From Amycolatopsis sp. DSM 110486 (GTDB taxonomy: Bacteria; Actinomycetota; Actinomycetes; Mycobacteriales; Pseudonocardiaceae): a DNA stretch of 64,000 bases. The stretch covers positions 6,813,001 through 6,877,000 of the forward strand of contig NZ_CP080519.1 in the NCBI RefSeq assembly GCF_019468465.1, read 5' to 3'. A model generated the notes under the pieces. That model searched no databases. It worked only from the letters and a program-made list of their open reading frames with translations, and had not been told where the DNA came from. A program made the translations under genes and the position numbers. This document shows positions 42,488 to 49,016 of this stretch, piece by piece (position 1 is the stretch's first letter; each line of letters opens with the position of its first letter).

Positions 42488-42515
42488 AATGGACTAGACC
42501 ATTGACAAGTGTCAA
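42488..42515 (-). promoter_or_regulatory. dre-like (DasR) operator and promoter of chitinase
   Basis: Read on the minus strand, AATGGTCTAGTCCATT (42503 to 42488) matches the DasR-responsive element form ACTGGTCTAGACCAGT and is nearly palindromic. A perfect palindrome TTGACA-AG-TGTCAA at 42502-42515 directly upstream supplies a -35 box. DasR control of GH18 genes is established in Streptomyces; here it is inferred from sequence. Confidence 0.75.
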
Positions 42516-42552
42516 GGTTCCGGCTCGGAAAGAAAAAAACCCACTGTCTTTG

Positions 42553-42571
42553 GCCCCGGCTCCGCCGGGGC
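42553..42571 (-). terminator. Hairpin between phosphatase and chitinase genes
   Basis: An 8-bp perfect stem (GCCCCGGC/GCCGGGGC, 3-nt loop); on the minus strand a T7 run follows about 15 bases later. It lies downstream of the phosphatase and upstream of the chitinase promoter. Confidence 0.5.
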
Positions 42572-42603
42572 GATCTCGCGCTGGGGTCGGCTCCAACGAA
42601 TCG

Positions 42604-42637
42604 GCGAGCCCGCGGCGATCGGTCGCCACGGGCTCGC
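42604..42637 (-). terminator. Terminator after MINPP-like gene
   Basis: A 15-bp stem with one C/A mismatch and a TCGG loop begins 22 bases after the phosphatase stop. Confidence 0.7.
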
Positions 42638-42659
42638 TCGGTGGTGCTGAAGAGACGGG

Positions 42660-43997
42660 TCAGGACTGGGCGTAGCAACGCTCGAGCTCGTCGAGCCGGT
42701 AGAAGTGGCTGCCGCGGTGCACCGGCGCGCAGCTCGCCTTGAACGCGGTCTGCTTCTCGTTGTAGAGCATGCGCACGAGGTAGCTGTGACCGTCGGTGTA
42801 GAGGTCCCACTGGATGTTCGCCGCCATCGGCGCCACCTGCGCGCCGCGGAACGGGTTGTTCGCGTAGGTGAACAGCTTGCTCTCGGGCTGCTGCTTCGTG
42901 GCGCCGGGCAGGCCGAGCAGCGACGCCAGGGGGAAGATCTCCTCGGCGTGGGTGAAGCGCAGTTCGGCATCGCGCGTGGTGGTGCCGGCGCGCTTGGCGT
43001 CGAGCTGGGCGAACATGTCGCCGAGCAGGCCGCCGGCCATCTTGTACGTGATGTCGCTGCCGGAGAACGCGGGACCGTTCTCGTAGAACGAAGTCACGTC
43101 GTCGAGGTAGCCGAACCACGAGGCCTCGTCGAGCGTGATGTAGCGGTCGAAGTGCCAGTGGCCCTCGCCCGCGAGGTCCACGGTGACCTGGTCCATCGAG
43201 TACAAGGCGTCGGCCGCGGCGACCTCGTCCTTGAACTCGGCGTGCTTCCCGGCCGCGATCTCGTCCACGAACTTCTTCGAGAAGCTGCGCTGCAGCACCG
43301 AACGCGCCACGGCGTGCGTGTGCGGCTGGTCCGTCGCGGCCTTCTCGGCGGCGGCGACGCGCGGGTCGTTGTCGACGTAGTCGTTGTACTCGACGTTCGA
43401 CTTGTGGAAGTACAACAGGGCGTCGTCGGTGCGGGTGGCTGTGGTCGCCAAGCCGGGCTTCGCCGCCTTCAGGCCGGCGACGAACTCGTTGGCACTGTCC
43501 ACCGTGCGCTGCTGGCTCGACGCGACGACGTCGATCTTCGGCGTCGTTCCCTTTGCCGCGTCGGCGAAGAGCGACGGCAGCCGTCGCACCATGCGCTGCG
43601 CTGTGGTGCGCATCTCGTCGCGGCCAACCTGGGTGAGCAGGCCGTAGCCGTCACGGGCGTTGGCGGCGAGCAGCGCCTGCACGTCCGGGCCGAGCTGCTT
43701 GCCGACGCCGGTCAGCGCGCCCTCGGACTTCGCGGTGTTCCACAGCGCCAGCAAGGCGTCGCCGTCGTCGCTGTCGGACAGCGTACGCGCGCCGTGGCGC
43801 GAGACGTTCTCGGTGAACACCGGGCGGAACGACGAAGGCAGCCGCTCGTAGGAGTACAGGTTGCCCTGCGGCTCGTAGGCGGTCTTGGTGGTGAACGCGT
43901 CCTGGTTCGCGTTCCCCTCGTGCGCCTGCGCCGGCAGGGCGAACAGCCCCGACAGGGCCAATGCGGCCCCGCCGATTCCGGCCACAACACGTCTCAT
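42660..43997 (-). CDS. Secreted histidine-type phosphatase, MINPP/phytase-like
   Basis: 445 aa. Signal peptide about 1-25 (LPAQAHE cleavage region). Histidine phosphatase core SRHGAR (Arg67, His68, Arg71), and near residue 352 FTHAEEI, the HAE form of the proton-donor motif that marks multiple inositol polyphosphate phosphatases. Probably dephosphorylates phytate or related phosphoesters outside the cell. Divergent promoter region upstream; no operon partner. Confidence 0.88.
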   Translation of the reverse strand: MRRVVAGIGGAALALSGLFALPAQAHEGNANQDAFTTKTAYEPQGNLYSYERLPSSFRPVFTENVSRHGARTLSDSDDGDALLALWNTAKSEGALTGVGKQLGPDVQALLAANARDGYGLLTQVGRDEMRTTAQRMVRRLPSLFADAAKGTTPKIDVVASSQQRTVDSANEFVAGLKAAKPGLATTATRTDDALLYFHKSNVEYNDYVDNDPRVAAAEKAATDQPHTHAVARSVLQRSFSKKFVDEIAAGKHAEFKDEVAAADALYSMDQVTVDLAGEGHWHFDRYITLDEASWFGYLDDVTSFYENGPAFSGSDITYKMAGGLLGDMFAQLDAKRAGTTTRDAELRFTHAEEIFPLASLLGLPGATKQQPESKLFTYANNPFRGAQVAPMAANIQWDLYTDGHSYLVRMLYNEKQTAFKASCAPVHRGSHFYRLDELERCYAQS

Positions 43998-44001
43998 CGA
44001 G

Positions 44002-44229
44002 CTACCCCGCTGTCTGGTCTGGGTGAAAGGACGGCTCAGTAGACACGCCGGTCGTGACGCGGTTCGGGACAGCGGGTATCGCGCCGGTGAATTCCCGGGG
44101 TTCCGGTGAGCGGGAAACGCGGTGGTGGGGCGCGCCGTTGCCGTCGGTCCCGGCGGCGACGTTCGTATCGGTGAATGTGTCGGCCGAGGCGATCGCGCCG
44201 GCGGCCACGATGCGGCGAATGGTGTTCAT
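44002..44229 (-). CDS. Possible small secreted hypothetical protein
   Basis: 75 aa: a basic start MNTIRRIVAAGAIASA that could be a weak signal peptide, followed by a Thr/Pro/Asn-rich region without motifs. A purine-rich GAGAAGAAGAG lies upstream of the ATG. It ends 4 bases before the phosphatase start on the same strand. It could equally be non-coding leader for the phosphatase. No homologue recognised. Confidence 0.3.
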   Translation of the reverse strand: MNTIRRIVAAGAIASADTFTDTNVAAGTDGNGAPHHRVSRSPEPREFTGAIPAVPNRVTTGVSTEPSFHPDQTAG

Positions 44230-44427
44230 GGAAGCTCTTCTTCTCGTCGGTCCGAAACCGTGATCGGCTTCGATCGGACGGTTTTCCGAGCACCCCGCCG
44301 GCTGACCACCGCGGCCCGGTGATCACTCTCACCGCGTCCGGGACCCATCCGCGCGGCATCGCGGCTCTGAAGCACCTGCCCACTTAAGGAGGTGCCGCAA
44401 CCGCGGTGAACCGGCTATTTTGCCGAA

Positions 44428-45672
44428 ATGGTGGGGGATCCGGCGACGGCCGGAGGGGGTCGCCGGCGCCGGTTTCCTGTCGCTGTGGCGAACTGGGAGC
44501 TGTGGCGCGTGCGCACCCGCGCGCTGGCGGCGTTCGTGGTGTGCGTGGATGTGGTGGCGCTGGCCGCGACCATCGCCGTGGCGGTGCTGGTTCCCTTGCC
44601 GCTCACGGGTTCCGCGCGGTTCGCCGTGCTGGTCGCGGGGCTGTTGGTGAGCGCGGAACTGAGCCGCTCGGCCGAACGCGGACGCGGGGAAACGTTGCTG
44701 GGCCCGGGTTTCGGCACGCCGTGGGTGTTCGCCGGCGCGGTGGTGCTGCCGCCGGTGCCCGCCGTGGTGCTCGCGGTGGTCTCGGGCGCGCACCGGTGGC
44801 TGCGCGTGCGGCGGCGCGCGCCGTACCGGCAGGTGTTCGAGGTGGCCGCGACGGCGCTGGCCGTGCTGCTCGTCGGCCGGTTCCTCGCCGTGACGGTGCC
44901 CGTCCCGCCGAGCTCGCTGGGCGATGTCCGCTTGATGGGACTGCTAGTGGTCGCGGCCGTCGTGTTCACGCTCGTCGACGCGGCGCTGACCGGGGTTGTG
45001 CGGGGCTACCGGCAGGGTGTGGCGGGGCTGCTGTTCGACGTCGCGATGGTCGGATTGGGTATCGCACTCGCCTGGGCCGTGGTGGATTCGCCGCTCGTCG
45101 TGCCACTGCTCGCCGCGGCGCTCGTGGTGCTGCACCGCGGCGGCGTCGGCGCCACCTCGCGCGCCGAGCCGACGGCGGACGCGGGCACCGGCGCCCTCAC
45201 AGCTTCCGCCTGGTGGGACGCCGTCCGTGTGCAGCCGGCCCCGGCGTACTCCGTGCTGGTGCTCGACCTCGACCGGTTCGGCGACGTCAACGCCCGCCAC
45301 GGCCGCCGCGTCGGCGATGCCGTGCTGCGGGCCATCGCCGACGCGTTGCGCGACGAAGTCCGCTCCGCCGACCTCGTGGGGCGCTCCGGTGGTGGCGAGT
45401 TCGCCGTGTTCCTCCCCGGCACCAAGCCGTTCGACGCGCTCGCCATCGCCGAACGCATCCGCTTGCGAGTCGCCTCGACAGCCGTCGCGTTGAAGGCGCC
45501 CTACGGCAGCCCGCAGTTCGCGTGGGCGACCGTGTCCGTCGGCGTCGCCTCCCGTTCCACTGACGCCGACACGGCGGACGCGGTCTTCGCGGCCGCTGTG
45601 AAAGCCGTGCGGCGCGCGAAAGCCGGCGGTCGCAACCGGACCGTGTGTGCCGGTGCTTCGGAAGCGCAGTAG
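44428..45672 (+). CDS. Membrane-bound GGDEF-domain protein with GGGEF motif
   Basis: 414 aa. Residues about 30-235 hold six to seven membrane helices; the C-terminal GGDEF domain begins near 270 (VLVLDLDRFGDVNARHGRRVGDAVL). The signature loop reads SGGGEF (GGGEF at 321-325), so the acidic third residue is lost. In active diguanylate cyclases this residue helps bind metal, so activity is doubtful. No clear RBS before ATG 44428; GTG 44485 is an alternative. Likely a c-di-GMP-related signalling protein. Confidence 0.8.
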   Translation: MVGDPATAGGGRRRRFPVAVANWELWRVRTRALAAFVVCVDVVALAATIAVAVLVPLPLTGSARFAVLVAGLLVSAELSRSAERGRGETLLGPGFGTPWVFAGAVVLPPVPAVVLAVVSGAHRWLRVRRRAPYRQVFEVAATALAVLLVGRFLAVTVPVPPSSLGDVRLMGLLVVAAVVFTLVDAALTGVVRGYRQGVAGLLFDVAMVGLGIALAWAVVDSPLVVPLLAAALVVLHRGGVGATSRAEPTADAGTGALTASAWWDAVRVQPAPAYSVLVLDLDRFGDVNARHGRRVGDAVLRAIADALRDEVRSADLVGRSGGGEFAVFLPGTKPFDALAIAERIRLRVASTAVALKAPYGSPQFAWATVSVGVASRSTDADTADAVFAAAVKAVRRAKAGGRNRTVCAGASEAQ

Positions 45673-45673
45673 G

Positions 45674-46135
45674 TCAGTCCGAAGTGGACGGGACGCCGAT
45701 GTCCTCGAACCACAGCTGCGGCCGAGTCTCGATGAACTCCTCCATCAGCGCCGTGCACGCGGGGTCGTCGAGGACGTCGATGCGCACGCCGTGCTCGGCG
45801 AGCCAGTCGTGGCCGCCGGAGAAGGTCTTGGCTTCGCCGATGATCACCCGCGGGATGCCGAACTGGCGCACGAGGCCGCTGCAGTACCAGCACGGCGAGA
45901 GCGTGGTGACCATGATCGTGTCGCGGTAGTGGGGGCGGCGCCCGGCGTTGCGGAACGCCGTGGTCTCCGCGTGCAGCGACGGGTCGCCGTCCTGCACCCG
46001 GCGGTTGTGGCCGCGGCCGAGGAGCTTGCCGGAGTGGTCGAAGAGGGCCGCGCCGATCGGCACGCCGCCCTCGGCCTTCCCGAGCTCGGCCTCCTCACGG
46101 GCGACGGCGAGCAACGCGTGCGGATCGATCTGCAT
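45674..46135 (-). CDS. Cytosine deaminase-like nucleoside deaminase (fungal Fcy1 type)
   Basis: 153 aa, ATG 46135. Zinc deaminase motifs: LHAETTAF (His, catalytic Glu) and LSPCWYCSG (two Cys). The whole sequence, including LGRGHNRRVQDGDPSLHAET and GIPRVIIGEAKTF, resembles yeast cytosine deaminase, a small homodimer unlike the large bacterial CodA. Likely converts cytosine to uracil or acts on a related base. Divergent from a YafY-type regulator with a palindrome between. Confidence 0.85.
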   Translation of the reverse strand: MQIDPHALLAVAREEAELGKAEGGVPIGAALFDHSGKLLGRGHNRRVQDGDPSLHAETTAFRNAGRRPHYRDTIMVTTLSPCWYCSGLVRQFGIPRVIIGEAKTFSGGHDWLAEHGVRIDVLDDPACTALMEEFIETRPQLWFEDIGVPSTSD

Positions 46136-46186
46136 GGCCCACACTTCACCGGCCCCGCTCGCGGAAGGCAAGTCCACGGACATCGA

Positions 46187-46201
46187 GGACAGATCCTGTC
46201 C
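46187..46201. promoter_or_regulatory. Palindrome GGACAG-ATC-CTGTCC
   Basis: A perfect 6-bp inverted repeat with a 3-bp centre lies between the deaminase (start 46135) and the WYL-domain regulator (start 46226). Likely operator for that regulator. Confidence 0.6.
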
Positions 46202-46225
46202 GCGATGTCTGGCAGAGTGGCCCGC

Positions 46226-47188
46226 ATGTACGGAACCTCGGAGCGGCTGCTGCGCCTGTTGTCCCTGCTGCAGGCCCGCCGCGACTGGCCGGGGCCGGAC
46301 CTGGCCGACCGGCTCGGCGTCGACGTGCGCACGGTCCGCCGCGACGTCGAGCGCCTGCGTGGCCTCGGTTACCCGGTGCACGCGACGCCGGGGGTCGCGG
46401 GTGGCTACCGGCTGGGGGCCGGCGCCGCGCTGCCACCGTTGCTGCTGGACGACGACGAGGCCGTGGCCGTCGCGGTCGGGCTGCGGACGGCGGCGAACGG
46501 CACGGTGTCGGGCATCGAGGAGACGTCGGTGCGGGCGCTGGCCAAGCTCGAGCAGGTGCTGCCCGCGCGGCTGCGCCACCGCGTGAGCGCCATGGGCTCG
46601 GCGATGCTGCAGCTCGGTGGCGGGGGACCGGTCATCGACGCCGAGGTGCTCACCGTGATCGCGTCGGCCTGCCGCGACCACGAGCGGGTGCGCTTCACCT
46701 ACGCCAACCACACCGGCCAGGTCACCGAACGCGACGTCGAGCCCCTGCGCCTGGTCCACACGGGTCGTCGCTGGTACCTCGTCGCCTACGACCTGGGCCG
46801 CGACGGCTGGCGTACGTTCCGCGTCGACCGCATCGAAGGTGTGCCGGCGCCCGGGTTCCGCTTCACGCCGCGCGAACCGCCCGCGGAAGACCTCGCCGCG
46901 TACGTGTCGCAGGCGATCTCTTCGGCGCCGTACGCACACCAGATGTCCCTGCTCGTGTCGGTGCCTGCGGAGGTGCTCGCGGCCCGCGTGCCGCCGACCG
47001 CCGGCACCGTCGAGCCCGTGGACGAGCACACGTGCCGGCTGCGCACCGGCGCGACCGACCTCGCCGCGGCGCCGTTCTACCTCGCGCAGTGGGACTACGA
47101 CTTCGTCGTGGAAGACGCGCCGCCCGGCCTGCTCGACCGGCTGGCGCGCATCGCGGAACGCTTCGCCTCGGCGGCGGCGCGCAGCTGA
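46226..47188 (+). CDS. YafY/WYL-domain transcriptional regulator
   Basis: 320 aa from ATG 46226 (an in-frame ATG lies 7 codons upstream). N-terminal HTH: RLLRLLSLLQARRDWPGPDLADRLGVDVRTVRRDVERLRGLGYPV. WYL domain about 140-225: ERVRFTYANHTGQVTERDVEPLRLVHTGRRWYLVAYDLGRDGWRTFRVDRI-like. A WCX-like C-terminal domain follows. Such regulators sense nucleic acids or small ligands. Likely controls itself and the divergent deaminase. Confidence 0.87.
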   Translation: MYGTSERLLRLLSLLQARRDWPGPDLADRLGVDVRTVRRDVERLRGLGYPVHATPGVAGGYRLGAGAALPPLLLDDDEAVAVAVGLRTAANGTVSGIEETSVRALAKLEQVLPARLRHRVSAMGSAMLQLGGGGPVIDAEVLTVIASACRDHERVRFTYANHTGQVTERDVEPLRLVHTGRRWYLVAYDLGRDGWRTFRVDRIEGVPAPGFRFTPREPPAEDLAAYVSQAISSAPYAHQMSLLVSVPAEVLAARVPPTAGTVEPVDEHTCRLRTGATDLAAAPFYLAQWDYDFVVEDAPPGLLDRLARIAERFASAAARS

Positions 47189-47201
47189 GCCGGTCGAGGG
47201 G

Positions 47202-47816
47202 TCAGGCTGTTCGCGTGCCGAGCATCCGCAGCACCAGCTCGCTGTACTCCTTGCCAAGCGCGGCCGGCGTCTGGCGCGTGCGCTCGCTGTACCAGCGGGC
47301 CACGTCGACACCCAGCGACAGCACCGCGCGCGCCGCCGTGTGCGAATCGGTCACGGAGAACGCACCGGACTCGGCGCCCGCGGCGATCACGTCGCGCACG
47401 ATGCGCTCGATGCGCCGCCGCAGCTCCGTGACGACCTCGAACTCCTTCTCCGGCAGTGCGTTGAGCTCGTACTGCACCACCCGCGCCACGGTGTGGCGCC
47501 GCGCGTGCCAGGCCACGAAGTCCTCGACCACGAGCCGGATGCGCTCGACCGGGTCCTCGGCCTTCTCCAGGGCGTTCTCCACCAGGGCCAGCGTCTGCTC
47601 GTGGCCGCTGCGGCTGATCTCGAACAGCAGCGCCGCCTTCGACGGGAAGTGCACGTACAACGCGGCGGGGCTCATTCCCGCAGCGCTGGCGATGTCCCGC
47701 GTGGTCGTGGCGTGGTACCCGCGCTTCGCGAAGGACTCCACCCCGGCCAGCATCAGCCGGCGCGCGGTCTCGGGCTGCACGTCGGGCCACAGCTCGGCCG
47801 AGAGCGAAGTCGTCAT
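47202..47816 (-). CDS. TetR family transcriptional regulator
   Basis: 204 aa. HTH: RRLMLAGVESFAKRGYHATTTRDIASAAGMSPAALYVHFPSKAALL, then the TetR_C fold. It converges with the WYL regulator. The palindrome 60 bases upstream is a likely autoregulatory operator. AAGCAACCGCTT-like sites are used by TetR regulators of acyl-CoA metabolism, but no target gene is adjacent. Confidence 0.86.
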   Translation of the reverse strand: MTTSLSAELWPDVQPETARRLMLAGVESFAKRGYHATTTRDIASAAGMSPAALYVHFPSKAALLFEISRSGHEQTLALVENALEKAEDPVERIRLVVEDFVAWHARRHTVARVVQYELNALPEKEFEVVTELRRRIERIVRDVIAAGAESGAFSVTDSHTAARAVLSLGVDVARWYSERTRQTPAALGKEYSELVLRMLGTRTA

Positions 47817-47875
47817 CCGGCGATCCTCCCAGATCTGCTGCCGCGCCCGGCGGGCGTGAACCGTCCACCCAGTCT

Positions 47876-47887
47876 AAGCGGTTGCTT
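47876..47887. promoter_or_regulatory. Palindrome AAGC-N4-GCTT upstream of TetR gene
   Basis: AAGCGGTTGCTT, with flanking CT and TG, is 60 bases upstream of the TetR start. Candidate autoregulatory site. Confidence 0.5.
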
Positions 47888-48474
47888 TGTGCAGGGATCC
47901 GGTGACTATTCCCCGATTCTGGGATGCCGTACCTGAAACCCTGGCGGACATCAAGGTCCAGACCCGCGGAAGGCAGCTGGTTTTCGTGCTGGTCAGCCGC
48001 GTCCTGTCGTCCGGAGGTACGGGCTCCGGGCCGGTGGGCAAGGCGTGACCCTTCTCGTGCAGCCGAACCGTGGAGTTCGTGTGGTTAAGATCGACAGGAC
48101 GCAGGACACAGGGCGAGGGCCCCGCCGCGGCGGCAGGCCGTCTCGGTGTCGAGGCGGATCAAGAGCGTATCGAGGTGGGGTCGTCTCCGGTCGTGGACGC
48201 GACCTGGTTGATATCGGAGCTGTTGATACGACAATTCGCGGCGAAGGCTCTGATGACGGCGAGGCTTCTTGACGTTTGCGGCCGGATTTTCGTTTGGTTC
48301 GATAATCCTTGGCCTGGTCGAGGCGTAGCACCGCGGTAGCTCGCCAGGGGCGGGCTCGCCGCCTCACGTCCCTGTCCGTGCGGCAGGCCGTAAGCCCGGC
48401 GCCCGGTTCGTCGCCGGAGTGACGCCCTACCAAGGTTTCGGCTTGATCGGTGTGTGAGATTGCCTGCCGCAACG

Positions 48475-48503
48475 CGGATCGTGGTTCGATCACGGATCGT
48501 GGT
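48475..48503. promoter_or_regulatory. 11-bp direct repeat upstream of the matAB-like locus
   Basis: CGGATCGTGGT occurs at 48475-48485 and again at 48493-48503, exactly 18 bases apart, about 40 bases before the first gene. May bind a regulator or be a promoter feature. Confidence 0.4.
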
Positions 48504-48539
48504 GTGTTTAGGTGGGCGTCCCCGCCGATGGAGTGAAGC

Positions 48540-49016
48540 ATGCCCGAACCGGTTGATCTATTGAACGATGACGCCGCAGACACGGCAGCGGATTCGCCGG
48601 TGTTCGTGGACGCGACGGGGCGGCGGCGGAAGATCTTCCGCCGAGTGGCCGTCGGCGGAGGGGTTCTGACGATCGGGTACGTCGCGGTTCTGGTCGCCGC
48701 GTTGCTGGGTGCCCCGGTTCCGGCGCCGCTGCTCGTCCCGATCACGCAGCTCGGCCCCGGGCACACCGACGTCGCGACCACGCCCGCGGATCCGCCGGAG
48801 CAGAGCACCACGACCGACGCCTCGCCGGCACCGGAATCCAGGGCCGACTCCACCCCTGGCCGTGGCGGCGCCGGTCCGGTCGACACCGGCGGGGTGCCCT
48901 CGGCCACCACCGGGCAGCCGCCCGCCGAGACGGTTTCAGGCCCCGACCACCGCAATACCCACGCCCCGGACACACCACCGGGTCAGGCTGACCACAGCAA
49001 GAAGCCGCGGCCCTGA
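48540..49016 (+). CDS. Small single-pass membrane protein, first gene of matAB-like locus
   Basis: 158 aa, GGAGTG RBS. A short acidic N-terminus, a basic RRRKIFRR patch, one membrane helix about 36-60 (VGGGVLTIGYVAVLVAALLG), then a low-complexity Pro/Thr/Ser/Asp-rich extracellular tail. No enzyme motif. Its last base overlaps the next gene's ATG (TGATG), so it is translationally coupled to the deacetylase/glycosyltransferase and occupies the position of matA in Streptomyces. Perhaps an accessory factor for polymer synthesis or export. Confidence 0.7.
   Translation: MPEPVDLLNDDAADTAADSPVFVDATGRRRKIFRRVAVGGGVLTIGYVAVLVAALLGAPVPAPLLVPITQLGPGHTDVATTPADPPEQSTTTDASPAPESRADSTPGRGGAGPVDTGGVPSATTGQPPAETVSGPDHRNTHAPDTPPGQADHSKKPRP

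Larger units (their letters stand above)
47817..48539. other. Long gap without a clear gene
   Basis: About 720 bases. It contains the palindrome AAGCGGTTGCTT (47876-47887) for the TetR gene, a stretch near 48180-48310 that is less GC-rich than its surroundings, and a direct repeat at 48475-48503. No reading frame here has the codon pattern or motifs of a real protein; a decayed gene cannot be excluded. Confidence 0.5.

Noticed and set aside
42753..43997. Secreted acid phosphatase of classic RHGxRxP type
   Set aside because: The RHGAR motif lacks the following Pro and the distal motif is HAE rather than HD, which points to the MINPP group.
48045..48339. Small open frames of 75-89 aa in the gap
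   Set aside because: No ribosome-binding site, no motif, and overlapping frames of equal quality.
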